Positions 21,757 to 35,800 of a stretch of DNA of 64,000 bases are shown here, one piece after another. A program made the position numbers and the translations under genes. The stretch comes from Symsagittifera roscoffensis (Eukaryota; Xenacoelomorpha; Acoela; Convolutidae). Under the pieces are notes generated by a model. The model worked only from the letters and a program-made list of their open reading frames with translations. It ran no database searches and was not told the origin of the DNA. Positions within the stretch are counted from its first letter, which is position 1. Each line of letters starts with the position of its first letter. The stretch lies in NCBI RefSeq assembly GCF_963678635.1, contig NC_087064.1:28624189-28688188 (forward strand), given 5' to 3'.

Positions 21757-22195
21757 AGAAGAGAAATGAACGTAGTGAAGACTCTTATATAAGTCTTGCT
21801 TAATTTGTTTGTTTTTTTTTTCAGGAAAAAGTCCCAAAATATTGATGCACTTAGGTATAATGCATTTTTGAGTTCAATTGAAATTCATCTGCTGAAAGTG
21901 ACGTAAAAAGTATCACCATATACGAACGTGGAAATGGCGCAAAAAAACGTGAAAGATTTCTAGTTTCGAAAGTGGAATTTATTTTTAAGATTTCTAGGGG
22001 AATAAACACTTTACCTATTGATCCAGTTTTATCTAGTTAGGTTCATGTTATTGAAAACGGGCCAATCATAAATTGTTCTAGAAATTCAAAGAGCTTCTAT
22101 TTTTTCTTTGAAATTCGAAAGTCTAGATTTTTTCACGAAAGTGTGTTTTTTTTAATGTTTACTTGCGTTCATTACTCGGTACTACTATGACAGAG
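21757..22195 (+). mobile_element. MITE-like element, copy 1
   Basis: First of about 11 copies of a 370-440 bp non-coding family. Signature: AATGAACGTAGTGAAGACTC and TTATATA near the left end, a TTTTTTCAGGAAAAAGTC phrase, CGAAAGTGGAATTT in the middle, AGAAATTCAAAGAGCTT later, and TTGCGTTCATTACTC near the right end. The two ends are inverted (AAGAGTCAATGAACGCA consensus). No coding capacity, so it would move using another element's transposase. Confidence 0.7.
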
Positions 22196-22199
22196 TGGT

Positions 22200-22790
22200 C
22201 CCTTGAAAATAACCAGGTCCCTTGAGAATAAGACGCCTAGATCTTCCAAATCGTTTAATAATTATGATTATGTCTTTCAGAAAGATGTCGCAGTATATTT
22301 TCAAACAAATTTCATGTTTTGTTACCTCTTAAAACCTCCCCCTCGCCATTTCAAGGTTGAAAATTACAAAAAAAACCGCCAATAGTGGGTTTAGATGACA
22401 AATAAGTCAACCCAATTATATGGTTGTTAAACCGTAAAAAAAGTAAAGCGAGAAAAATTCAATATATATATACAATAGTGATTACAATTTTCAATCTGAA
22501 AAGTTTCTGGCTGAACATATTTTGCAAGAGTTTTGAAATGAATAATTTATACACAAATTAGTTTTCAAAATTATAACATGCGAAATGCATGCGGGACCTG
22601 TCTATCATAGTTGCTTTTTCGAGGGACTACTCTATCATAATAGTACCCATTACTCTTCCAATCTTCGATTCGCTATGTTCTCAGTTTAGTTTCATTTTTT
22701 TTCTGCGCGGTGTGATAAAAAGCTCTGAACGAAAAAATTGGCCGCTAGAAAATAGTTTAAAAATGACCAAAAAATTGTAATTTTTTTTTT
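22200..22790. other. Non-coding gap, nothing recognised
   Basis: AT-rich, with short homopolymers and an AT microsatellite near 22461-22471. No domain-bearing frame on either strand and no match to the repeats described elsewhere. Confidence 0.5.
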
Positions 22791-23275
22791 TTCGGCAGAA
22801 ATTGTTTTGAACTTTTTGATTCCCAAAATGGCGCTAAAAACAACAAAAACTAACTTTACCTAATTTCAAACCGGTTTTTCTCGACACTGGGAAAATTTTT
22901 GGGAAATTTTTAAATGTTTAAATCACGACTGAAAGGGCGTTTATATGGCATAGCACTTGAGCCATTCTGATGATTTTTTGTGGTGCCTGATGTTGCTAGA
23001 AAATAAAAAAATTATAAAAAAACTGATAATAAAATTATAAAAAAACTGATTATAAAATTATAAAAAAACAAATTAAAGAAAATTTTTAGGAAATTTTTCA
23101 ATGCTTAAATCACGACTGAAAGGGCGTTTATATGATATAGCACTTGAAGCATTCCGAAGATTTTTTGTGGTACCTGATTTTGCTACAAAATTAAAAAATG
23201 ATAAAAAAAACTAACACACCCGAATACATAGTTCCCCCCATTTTCAACGGTAGGAGCAATAACCACAGCAAAATG
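22790..23275 (+). repeat. Interspersed repeat R3 with internal 170-bp duplication
   Basis: Recognised by CCGGTTTTTCTCGACACTGG, ATCACGACTGAAAGGGCGTTT and CACCCGAATACA, shared with 57.86-58.24 kb and, inverted, with 42.96-43.17 kb. In this copy the ATCACGACTGAAAGGG block occurs twice (22922 and 23108) with a short AAATTATAAAAAAACTGAT triplication between. Confidence 0.65.
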
Positions 23276-23656
23276 ATACTTTGAAAGAGACCGTGAACGT
23301 CTCTATTATCTTTAAAGCGCGAATTGCCGTTTATTGTAACCTCGTCGTGTAAATTTTGGAGAATTGACGATAAAAGACGGTTAACAGTTTTTCTGAACTT
23401 TCCTATTGTAATTTCAGGCTTTATATGTAGTATAGATGACTCATTTTGTAATCCAAAGATGAGACGTAATAACAGTGATTCTTATTCGTACAACACGTAA
23501 CTATTTCGTTTGATTGACTCCTGCTTTTCTGTTGAATTTATAGCCAACTAAGAAGAGGAATCGCGGTGATTTCTAGTACTTCATTCAATCAACATAAAAC
23601 ATTATTCGTGCTCGTAACTTAGTTTAGATTATTCTTGTAAAAGTGACACTTCTGCA

Positions 23657-23845
23657 ATGGTTTCTATATCAGCAAGATGGATTCAAGTCTGCTTTTCCTT
23701 ATCATATCTCATGATATTTTGGCTGGCATTTGGAAATGCAAATCATGACATTCAGCACCGAGAGCGCGTTGCCATCAAGTCGGATCTCAATGAGCGAGAA
23801 ATAGACAATTTGGCCAGGAGCTACGATGTGAAAGTGGTGAAAAAG
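23657..23845 (+). CDS. Convertase exon 1: signal peptide and start of prodomain
   Basis: ATG in a GCAATGG context, then a hydrophobic core (about residues 9-25) and RVAIKSDLNEREIDNLARSY, matching the first strand and helix of convertase prodomains. The donor is AAG/GTTAGT, phase 0. A longer 107-codon frame continues into the intron and is not expected to be used. Confidence 0.85.
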
Positions 23846-26800
23846 GTTAGTACAATAATTTGTTATCTAACATATGAAAAACTTCTAACTAAAATTTTAA
23901 AATTAATGAAATATAAAATATTTTCGTTGTTTGAAATTTTTGATATTTTGCAAGCAAACGGATGTGATAATACCATTTAATTTTTTCCAATCTTGCTGGA
24001 ATAAATTTGTGGTCACAAAATTTGGGCCCAATTTTTTCGAGAACGATGTTGTAGCATGTGTTTTATCCGCTTTATGGGCGTTTATTGTTTTGATGAGAAA
24101 GACGATATGGCGCTGTTTTAAAAAATAATTGACTCGAAATCGAAACGTCTTGTTTTGAGTAATTTAGCCAACAGACAATGCCTCTGCTTGGGACAACTAA
24201 GATTCTGTGTTTGATTCCGGCCGAAGCCGAGTAATTTCAGATAGACTAATTTTCTTCTAAAAATTTAACTATTCGATATCTGCTTTTCAGATGAACTATT
24301 GTTTTTTGTAAAAGCTTAACTTATTGTTATCATGTATCTATTTTTTTAATCGGCTTACTATCCAAATCATAATTTTTTGGTATAAGAAATTTTAACTTTA
24401 TTTGAAATCCGTTTTTTAATTTTCAAATTGATTACTTGTTTTATGATTCGGCTTATTACCCGTGCGATAAACAAGAATATTGCAATCGCGTACTAGACTC
24501 TTTTCCCAGAAATAACTTTGTTTACAGAATGGTCAAAATTAGAAATCGTAAGTTTGGGTTGTTCACAATAAATTCAAAAGTCTCCCGCAAACTTGGCCAG
24601 GGGTTAATGATTACGCCTGAGACGGCAAAGGTCCTAGGTTCGAATCGGAGAATTTTTTTTCAAACGAATTATTCCAATTCACAAAAACAATATTGGCTTA
24701 TGTTTTGTTGGCTTAGTTGCCGCATCGTAGAATTGTGTTTTTTTTTGCTACACGCAATTTAAACTGTAGTTGATCATAGTGTTTTGATTTACTTCTGCTG
24801 TTTGTAAGTTCTTGACTTCGTATATTTTCCTCAGCTTAAAATTTTTCTCTACCCACACGGTTTTGCGACCTAATTTTGAGTTATTTAAGAAGTGAAACGT
24901 AGTTTTCAGGCTCACCTCTGGTTCGCTCAAATGCTAAAGTTTTAATAGAAATTATAGTTCAAGTTTTTCACGACAACATTTTTTTAGGGTTTTTCTTTTT
25001 TCGGCTTGATTGGTTTCGGCTTATACTATGTCGGCTTAATGACAGCATATTGCTTTTTTTTCGGGGAGCGATAAAAAATTGTGTTTTCAGGCTGAGGGGT
25101 ATTTGATAATTTTTGTACCCTTCGATAAACAAGGGTATTGCAATCGGGTACTAGACTGTTTTACCGTAAATAAATTTTCTCACGGAATGGGTTCAATTTT
25201 GTAGGAATGGTAATTTTCAAGACGTACTCAATTTCTTAAAATTTCAATTAAAACTATCTCTTCTAGGTAGGTAGAGTACGTTTCCGGGAGTTGATTTTTT
25301 TCGGTTTCGTTATTTTCGGCCTAGTTTCAGTCGGTTCGTTTTCCTTATATTATCTGTTAATAGTTTGTATCAGCCGAGTTTTTGAAGCATGGATTGTTTT
25401 TGAAGCATCGACTAAATGGTTTTGTCTAATGTTGTACCGGCTTAGACAAGTTATATTTTGTTATTTTGTTGACGGCCAAAACTTCCTGTTTGAGAAAATC
25501 AGGTATAATTAAAATATAACAGTTCTATCGAATTTCAAAAAAGGGTAACAGCCTTCACTAAAACGGGTTATGGGAAACTCCTCTGCATAAACGGCTTTGC
25601 CCGAATTTTTCACTTCTAAAAAGTATGGCCCTCGGAAAAGGCAATTTTTTTGATATTTAGACCGTTTTTTATTCTTTGTGACTTGTTCCGAAACCTATCC
25701 GCCCAAATCGCAGTTTTAGGTCCACTCCAAAGAACGGTTTGTGGAAAATTTTTGTGCATGTGGGGCTACGCCCAAGTTTTTTATTACAAAAAGTAATGGC
25801 CCTCGGAAAAGCCAAAATTGTGTTTTTTGATCATTTTTTGATTTTTTCTTACTTTTCTCGAAAACTACCCTACCCTCCCAAATCTGAGATTATGGGTTCA
25901 ATAAAAACAGCAGGTTATGAAAAGGCCCACTGAATTATCCACTAAGTCCACATTTTTATTACGCAAAACTTATGGTCCTCATAAAAGTCAATAATTGGTT
26001 TGTTGTACCGTCTTTTGAAACAATGACTTTTCTCAAAAACTACGCCCTTAATATTTTGAGTTTTTGCGTTAAATCGAAAGAACAGATTGTCTGAATCCCT
26101 CGTGTACAGCAGCTACGCTACCCTCCCAAAACTACCCTACCCTCCCAAATCTGAGATTATGGGTTCAATAAAAACAGCAGGTTATGAAAAGGCCCACTGA
26201 ATTATCCACTACGTCCACAATTTTATTACGCAAAAGTTATGGTCCTCATAAAAGTCAATAATTGGTTTGTTGTACCGTCTTTTGAAACAATGACTTTTCT
26301 CAAAAACTACGCCCTTAATATTTTGAGTTTTTGCGTTAAATCGAAAGAACAGATTGTGTGAATCCCTTGTGTACAGCAGCTACGCCCAAATGTTTTTACA
26401 CAAAAAAGGTAATTCGCAGAAGAGTCAAATTTTTGATTTATTTGCCGTTTTTCGAAATTTTTTTACTTTTCTAGAAAATTACCCTGCCAATTATTAGGTT
26501 AAGTGTTCGGGTTCAATCGACAAAACTCGTTTTGAGAAACTTTTCAGCTTAAGCGGCCACGACCTTTTTATTGCAGCAGAAAAAATTATTGATATCGGAA
26601 AGTCAAGGTTTTGTTATTTAAACCGTTTTTTAGAAACTTTTTGATTTTCTTAGAAACTACCCTATTAAATATGAGATTCAATAAGAAATCGATTGTGAGA
26701 TTTTTTCCTCCTGTTTTGTAAGAAACCTCCTTTTAGTCAGAAAAATTTTATGTGTTTGGGAACATAGCATTTTTTTTCACCTTTTGTAGTAGAGAAACAG

Positions 26801-29800
26801 CTAAGCTTTTGGGCAAAGTCCAATTTTGAAATTATCCATTTCATGCCGCATTGGTATAACAAATTCCGAAAATTTCAAACAGCTATTCCAGCTTTAACTG
26901 GGCCTCTTGTTATTTTTTATCGAGACTTACGAACATTTTAGTTCACCTAGTTTTTTCAACATATTTCATTTTTTTTCGACTTTCATTTCGACTTTTCATT
27001 TTTTATATTTGTGTTGTATCGCAGGTGGTGCGAAACTGCGCTTTGCCTCTGCGTTATTAGTCTAAAACTTTTTTTTTTGATTTTTTTATGCTTTTTTATT
27101 TTCCTTTTTTTCTGGCTTAATATTATATCGGCTTAGTGGCCTCTTATTGTTGACTAGCAGTTAAATATTTGTGTTTTGAGGGCAAAGGGAATCTGTTAAA
27201 CTTTTATAAGTCTTAGTTTTTTTTAGCTTAAAGGGTTTCTTCTGAGGTATTTTTTTTTTGGCTTTTGTTGGCATGTTTTCGTTTCAAAACTAGCCTGGTT
27301 CATTTTGATAGATCTATTTTTTGGTTTTTTCTATTTTTTTCCGGCAGGGGCTTTCATGTTTTGTATCGAAATTGGTACGAAGCCTGTGTGTGTTATATTG
27401 GTTTGAAGGGCTAAGTTTTTAGCGATGGTTTTGGACCGTTTTTTGGGTCAACGGTGGTCTTCTCAAGTTGTTCCTACATATTTACAGCTTGATAAGCTTT
27501 GTTTTCTCTTTTAAGTGCACATTCGAGAACAAGTGTCTTGACATCGGGAACTTTTTCCCCGTCAACATTTTTTCTGAAAAGTCTGTAAGAAATTGAAGTT
27601 GCTTTATTATTGAGCCTTAAAGTCTTCCAGGCCCCTTTTTTCAGTATTTATGAAATTGAAATCTTTTTCCGAGAAAAATTGAATTCTCGGACTATTTTTT
27701 GTCTGCTAAAACTCTCAAACATCGATTTTATTGAAATATTTAAACATGTCCTTCTAGATGTAACAGTCGTCTTATTAAGATAAATGAACGTAATGAAGAC
27801 TTATATAGTTAATGGGGATTTTTTTGTTCGTTTTTTTTTTCCTGAAAAAAAAGGTTATACTGCTCCAATAACTACAGATGTGCATACATATATATCAATG
27901 CATTTATGAATGCACCGAAGTATATGTCTTTTTTTGATTTTAATTGAAATTCATCTGCTGAAATTTAGGTAAATTGAACTCTCAAATCTGAACGTGGAAG
28001 TAGCGAGAAAAAACGTGAACGACTCCTAGTTTGGAAAGTGGAGTTTAATTTTTAGATTTCCCAGCTGAATAAAAGCTTTTTCTATCGATCTAATTTTCTC
28101 TAATTAGGTTAACTTTATCAAAAAGGCACGAATAATAAACACCGTGAACAATTTCGTATGTATTATTGTTTTGATTTGGGCTCAATATTTTCGGCTTTGT
28201 AAATGATACTAACAGCTTATTTATTGCCTGTAGTGGTATTTGTCGACTAGTTTTTCTAAATTGATTTTCTTTAATTTTTTTGACTTGTTATCTTCGCCTC
28301 ATTTATTAATCGCTAGCGTTTAATGCTACGTTTGAAGTGTTTTGCAAGTAAAGCAAAGCCTCGCTTAGTCTCTGTGTTATGCTTGTGACTAGCAATCGTC
28401 ATCAAATCGGAACATAGACTGCATGTAAACGACTTGTTTTACAGAATCCTTGAATAACTTAATAGCCTGGCTCAGAATCAATTTCTGGTTCATAGTCAAT
28501 TGCATGGTTCAAGTTTTGAGTCTAATGCTTTGTTTTGCCTAGTTGTAACGTTCATACCTTGCACTCTGATGAACCCGGGTTCGAATCCGGCCAGAACTAG
28601 AAAACTTGATTTTTGATAACTGAAAAATTTGCGTTGTTGCCACAGCACGAACGTTGTTTTCGGTAATATAAAGTTTTCACTATAATTGAAAATTATTTTG
28701 ATGTATTCGTGTAATTGTGCAGATAACCTAATATTTGATATTCAGTTTTTTCTTGGTCTGTTCATTTGCCGTTTTGTCTAAAGAAAGTATTTAATTGAGC
28801 ATTGCATGAAGTTTCATTATTGTTATTTTTTCATTTATAATATTGATTGGATCGGAAAAAAATGAGAAACAAAAGGTTCGCGCTTCTCACATTTCAACTC
28901 TCACAAATTCAAAAGTTTTTTTGATAAAAAGTATTTGAAACAATTTTTAAAAGCCTGAGCACTCTTATGTTTTAGTGTCTCAAGGTGCGAACCTCAGCTA
29001 TTATTTTCTGGATCAAATTAAGATCCTACCTCATAAAAGTTATTGCCAGTTCTTTTTCCCTAATATTAGGATTGGATGAATTTTGCTTAGGGCTGCATGC
29101 TCGATTCTGATTGGCTCAAATTTTCAACTTTGTACCAATGTGACATCTTCCGCCTAAATTGTTTAAGAGGACAGGATATTAGTTTGGTCCATTTTTCCTA
29201 CTAAGTCTTCAACGAAACAAAATAAGAAAGAATAATTATGAAATAATCATAATTGTTGGAGTTAATGAAAGGGGCAGCTTCAATGCAGTGAATATTTTTT
29301 TTGTATACAATTTTTCATGTAACAAACTTTTCGTGTATTTTTCATCTAAAATTTGACAAAAAATATATGAGTGACAACTGGTGAGAAAATGGAAAACTTT
29401 AGTTGGAAAAAGGCTGTTTGTTAGTTTCGAATATATAGACGAATGGTTACTTAATTGTTTTCAGCTGATGAATAATTATTACGTGATGGAGAAACGAACA
29501 GGCGAAATCTCTGATGTATTTGAAAGACTGGCTCAAAATGAACACGTGAGTTTCAGAGCAATGCTTGCTTCCTGAAAGCGAAGGGATCATAAATTGTAAT
29601 GTGTGTGTATGTTAAGGTCCGATGGCTTCAACGAGAAGAGCACCAACCGTATTCGAAACGTGGCTTTCCGAAGATACCCACAGTCCCTAGAGTTCCCAAC
29701 TTCAATGATCCCTTATACAAGGAACAGTGGTATTATGTGAGTTTACCTTGGTATTTATTCAATAATTTAAATTAAACCAAAAATACGCTCCCACAAGGTA

Positions 29801-32800
29801 AAAATGCCAAAGGAAAAAATTGGGCAGTTTTTTTAAACAATGCGACATATCCGATCTAAGTTTGTGACGCATGATAGTTGAGTATTGTCGAAGGCTAAGG
29901 AAAATTTTTCATATGACGATGGCCATCAATGTACAGATTTTCAATCTCAGGAATAATGGCAACCTCTACCGCTTCTTGGAACACAATAATGAATAGATTT
30001 GATTGGGTATAATCAGAATATAAAATAGCGTTATTTTTCTAGTACTAATTGTTAAGTGTTTCTTGTGATAGCAAAGTGAAGGGCAACAAGGTATAACAGC
30101 AGGAAGTGACCACAGCATCATTGATGTATGGAAGATGGGTTACAATGGAACTGGGGTGAAAGTAGTGGTGATAGACGATGGATTCGACCATACTCACCCT
30201 GACCTTAAGCCCAATTACAATAGCAAGTACTCGAAGGATCTCAACGAAAATGACTCTGATCCGTACCCTAGAATTCCGAAAGAGGACAGGGAATATAATG
30301 CGTGAGTGTTTTCAAATTGATTTCTTGTCGATTCGTGGATTCAGACCAATTAAGTCTGGAGGAAGCAATCCGAGGTCAAATAAATTAAAAATTCCTGCAT
30401 TCGTTTTGTTAGTTGCAGCGACATTACTGGATGTAGCATCAAGAGGTCAATTACTGTCAGCAACATTTATGCGATGTATTGAGTTAGATTTATATGTTAG
30501 TTTTATGTAATTCGCGTTTCGGGTGATCTTTTCCCATCAATCGTAGACTGATAGCAGGCGCGTTTTAAAATTTCAGATTGAAAAAAAAGCTTCCATGTTT
30601 TAGACATGGTACAAAGTGTGGAGGTCAGATTGCTGGAATCCCTAACAATGGAATCTGCGGAGTTGGTATTGCACATGGAGCTCAGATTGGAGGTGAACTA
30701 GTTTTCGATGCTTTTTAAGAGTTGAATCTCTTATTAAGAGGAATGAACATAGTGAAGACTCTTATATAGGTCTTGCAGATTTTTTTTTCAGGAAAAAGTC
30801 TTTAAATATTGATGCACTTAGGTATAATGCACTTTTAGATTTCAGTTGAAATTAATATGCGGAAAGTGACGTAAATAGCACTCTCCAAATACGAACGTGG
30901 AAATGGCGCAAAAAAACGTGAACGATTTCTAGTTTCGAAAGTGAAATTTATTTTTAAGATTTCCCAGCGGACTAATACTCTACCTATTGATCCAGTTTTC
31001 TCAAGTTGGGTTCATGTTCTCAAAAAAGCACCAATCATTAATTGTTCTAGAAATTCAAAGAGATTAAAGGGCATCTATTTTTTTTCTTTGAAATTCGAAA
31101 GCTGAGATTTTTCAACACAGTCAGTGGTTTGTTTTTTATTTTTACTTGCGTTTATTACTCTTTTCCAATCTTCGTCTGGCTATCTTATATACATCGTGAT
31201 GGTTTTTTTTTTTTTTTTAGGAAGGCTTCAAATTTTTTCAGACTCCAATTTACATCTTCGCAGTTTGACTTTTGATTTATTTTGAGTTCACTTCATTTCC
31301 TCTGTTAAAAGAAAAGCAAACTCCACTATCGAACAGCAAAGTGTCAATTTCACAAAAAGCGTGATTGGCTTCTAGTTTCGAAAGTGAATTTAATTTCCAT
31401 ATTTTGCAGCGAAATAAAAACTTTACTGATAAATCCAGTTTTCTCAAATAAGGTTAATTTTATCTAAAAAAAAGTTTTGGATAATTTGTTCTAGAAATTC
31501 GAAGCGCTTTAAGGGCATCTATTTTGTTCTTTCAAATTTGAAGACTGGGTTTTTTCAAAAAATAAGTCCGTTTTTTTTTCTTTGCTTACGTTCATTGGCT
31601 CTTTTCCAACTGTCAGTTGTCTATGCTTCATGTTAAGCAGCCTGAGACCTTTTTCGGAGATAAATTGTTCAAGCTCAGCTCAGCTGTGAGGTTTTTGCAA
31701 AATTGAACTGAACGCACGTAAATATAGTTAAGAATTTTATAGATCAATTTCATAACATTATGCGCATGCGTATCAAGGCAAGGTCATCTAGATCTAAAAT
31801 AAGGTGGCCCCAAAAAAGTTGTAAAAACAATTTTTATATAGGAATCAAAATTCTGGACGGATCTGTGACTGACTCGGTGGAGGCAGAGGCATTTAGACAC
31901 GAGTGTGAAGAAGTAGACATCTACAGCATGTCATGGGGTCCCTCTGACGATGGAATGACATTCGGAGGGTTCATGAAGCTGTCCTACGAAGCTATCGACT
32001 ACTGCATCAAACATGTTAGTTTCAAGGCCACGTTTAGTTACATCCTTAAGTTACGGCAATTTACAAGCAAGATATAGCTAGAGATATGACGTTTAAATGC
32101 GATACATTCAATGGTAGAATTTGAGGAAAGTGATGCTGAGTTATTTAAATTTTGTGTTTTTCCAGTTTCCCACCCCTCTAGTAAAATTACTTAAAAAAAT
32201 GTTGAAAATTGTTCATACGGCAGTCTGCATGTAAGAAATTTTCTTACAATCTGCTCACTTTTTCACGCTTACACGTTTTATTGCAAGTTAGAGAACGAAA
32301 AGTTTTTGTAAATTGAGTTTCAACAAAAAGCAAAAGGGCAGGGTTTCCGAGAAATTTTAAACTATAAGGACCATATTTAGTCAAAAATATTCTGCGCCGA
32401 AGGCCAATTTTTGGGAAAAAAAGGATAAAAATGACGTTTTGAGCAGTTTTTAAAAATATTTGACCAAAATATTTGAGTTTTTCCGGCGCACGCTCCCCTT
32501 CAAATTTAGTTAAATTGGCGCCAAAGGCGACTTTAGGAAATTTTTGAGATTGTCCAGCCATGCATGGATGTCGTTAAATTATACAAAAGAGGGGACCCTT
32601 TGGGAAATTTTGGCAACCAGAATGGGGGGGGGGGGGATTTGGACCCCCTCCCCCTCGACACGCTACTGACATTATGGTATCTTAGTTGGAGAATTGCTAG
32701 GGAATCATTCATGTCTGCTTGAGGCTTTTCATTTTAAGTACGTTAACATTTTGAAAGTTCCAGTTTCGTTTCGAAGAAATATTTGGGAACTCATTTGAGA

Positions 32801-35800
32801 TATCATAGTGAGTTGTTACTCTCTCTTGACCTGTTATGGATTCGGGTTATGTCCTCTTTTTTCTCTCCTACCATATCTGTAAAATTGTGTGCTCATTAAG
32901 TGCATGCAGTTGTTAATGTTGATGCAGATGAGATTCCTATTTCCTGGATTCGAGAATACTAATGAACCCTGCTAGTTCTACTGTATTTAAACATAGCACA
33001 CGTATGCCAGTCCATCGTATACTGTTTATGAATGTGCAAACTTTTAGCATAAAGATTAGTTTGACTTGGACGCTGGTTGGTAACTATGTATACACATTGC
33101 GAGGCGTTGAGCGGGTTTAGGAGTTGGACCGTGTTTATATTGGTAAATTTATGCAGCAGTTGTTTGTAACTTAACTTGCAAGTATAATGAGAAGAAATTC
33201 TAGATTTGCCTTTTAAATTAAACTGATCATCATTTTTTATCATTAAATTATTCTTCATTTCTCTTCCCCATTTTTACATCCAGTTCACGTCTTTTTGAGA
33301 GCAGCAAGATTTCTGTGTTTTCCGTTTTGGAATGCGCAAAAATTTTATTTTGCTGAGAAATTATCCAGGATAGCTTATTTGAAGTCTTTTCTGTGCCGTG
33401 ACCTTATTCATGTCTTCAAGTGTCTAGACGCAACCTGGAAAGAAACTCCATCTTTAGATTCAAACAGGTAGTATGGCTTTGGATTTTAATTCCTTATGGA
33501 GACATTGCTGATGGATTCCAAGAAATACTTCTAGACAATCAAAACTCAAGAATTTAAAGTAATTTAAAGTTCATGATGCCCTTCGTTATTAATTGTGATA
33601 ACTTATGGCTGAATATCTGACCGCTTCCCGTTTGTGTGTTGGTTTTGAATAATACTAATGATAAATCTGAACAAAACGAAGGTAAGATATTATTTATTGG
33701 GTTTATGTTGTGAAATAGCTCACACAAGCAAAGCAGCCTTAGCATTTTTTAAGTTCAGATTCATCTGGAGTTGAGTTGTTCACTTTGATATTTTGTCAAA
33801 ATTAAGCAGTTTTTCTTCCGACCACTTGGAAATAGCGGACAGGAATAAGTGAATATGGTCGTGTTTTTTTGTTACAATTTCAGGTGTCTCATATAACGTT
33901 TGTAGGACATCGCGTGTAGTATAATATATAATTCAGGTCCTTTCAATATTGATTTCAATTCAAAAGATGAAGTATTATTTCTCGGAGTCGATAAATTTCT
34001 GAGTTTCAGTCTGAATGTTTTCATTTAGGCTGATTTCCAGCGAAGTAGCTTATATCAGGTTAAGACTCATTCACAATCTGCTCCATATCGGATTGGTTCA
34101 AGCGATTTGTAAGTGTTGAGTGATTTTTCAATCGTGTGTTCATTACATCTCTGGGGTTTGATTTTCGATTTCTTCAAATTTATTTCTCATTGATTTTTTT
34201 TTAACTGGAAGCCAAATTAAGCTAGCCAACAAAAAGCTCACTTGGCTCAAAAATATAAGTGGATTGTTTACCACGGTAACCAAGCTGACAAGTTATGGGC
34301 AGACGAACGTTCAGCCAAACTGGAAACATTTCTGTTCTCTAGATATGCCTATTGTTCGTCTGAACGATTCTGTGATTTTTTAAAAGTTGTGAACCTGAAC
34401 AACTCTGTTCCACTGGTCAACATAGATCTACAGAAAATGAACACAAAACAAGACTGCTCGTATCAGGGCAAAGCCCTGAAAGTTCCGACAGCCTTTTAAG
34501 GTTTATGGAGCAGTAATAACATAAATATCATTAACAAATTAAATGTAAAAAAAAGAAACAAAAAATAAAATTTCTAAATCCATGAAAATCATACCCCCTC
34601 ACGCCATATAAACTACAAAAGAATAGATTTCGCTCATTGTAACAAATCATTCATGGCAAATAAGCTTCTTTCAACCAATTTGGAACGATTTTTAAGACGT
34701 ATTAAATCTCCGCTTACGCGTTAATAGCAGGAAATATATCGCGCGTTAATTGTCTCAAATTGCCCAAAATGGCCGTCTTTAAACCCCATAACTTTACGAA
34801 AAATGATCACAGGTGAAATATCTTTTCAAATTTGAGCCCAGGACAACAATACCTTTCGAATGATGCAAAAAAAATTTGTCAAAAATGGCTAGTTAAAAAG
34901 TCGAAATTTGTCTGAAGAAAAAAAACCCACCCCGAGCACATATACTCCGTTACTTTCGTATCGAAAGTCGGAACAACAAGACTGCTCGTATCAGGGCGAA
35001 GCCCTGAATTTTCGACTGCCTTTTAGGGTCTATGGAGCAGTAATAACTTGAAAAAAAAATTAAAATAAAAAAATTAAATTTGAGATTTTTGTGGAAATCA
35101 TTCTCCCACACACAAGTACAAAGTGATAGATTTCGCTCCTAGTAACAAATCAAATATGGCAAATAAGCTTCCTTCAACAATTTTGGAACGATTTCTAACA
35201 GGGATTAACACTCCGCTTACGCGTTAATAGCGCGAAATATATCGCGCATTAATTGTCCCAAATTGGCCAAACTGGCAATATTTAAACCCCCATAACTCTA
35301 CGAAAAATGATCACAGGTGAAATATCTTTTCAAATTTAAGCTCAGGACAACTATATATTTTGAATGATATTAAAAATTCCGTCAAAATTGGCTAGTTAAA
35401 AAGTCGAAATTTGTCTGAAGAAAAAAAAACCACCCGAGCACAAATATTCCGTTAATTTCGTTACAAAATTCGGAACAAAAACTTACGGAAAAGTGTAAAT
35501 AAAGTAAATCTTTTTATATTTAAGTCGCTCTAATTTGCAACAGGACTCAGAACGAGAAGATAGCCAACAGGAAAATAGTCGATAAACTCAATTAAACAGA
35601 AAAAATAGATGGCTTTAAAGCTCTTTGAATTTCTAGAACAATTTTTGATTAACACATTTTTTTTTGATAAAATTAATCAAATTTGAGAAAACTGGATCGA
35701 TAGGTAAAGTTTTTTTTTCGCAGGGAGATCTGATAATTAAAATACTCTTTCGAAAGTAGAAAGCGATAGTCTTCGTGACCTTTATATTTTCGCTATAAGG

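Larger units (their letters stand above)
23846..29464 (+). other. Convertase intron 1 (5.6 kb)
   Basis: Non-coding. It contains tRNA-like segments (24160-24240, 24590-24660, 28530-28610), a tandem minisatellite (25530-26680), one truncated MITE-like copy (27772-28140), and a dispersed phrase GATAAACAAG.RTATTGCAATCG at 24466 and 25122, with a weaker relative near 37.91 kb. The phrase has no known identity. Confidence 0.7.

Noticed and set aside
23846-23980. Longer open frame of convertase exon 1 (to 107 codons)
   Set aside because: It reads through a GTTAGT donor into low-complexity Lys/Leu/Ile/Phe codons. The prodomain continues properly only after splicing to exon 2.
28530-28610. Functional tRNA gene
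   Set aside because: The T-arm and B box are good, but the acceptor strands do not pair, so I class it as tRNA-derived.
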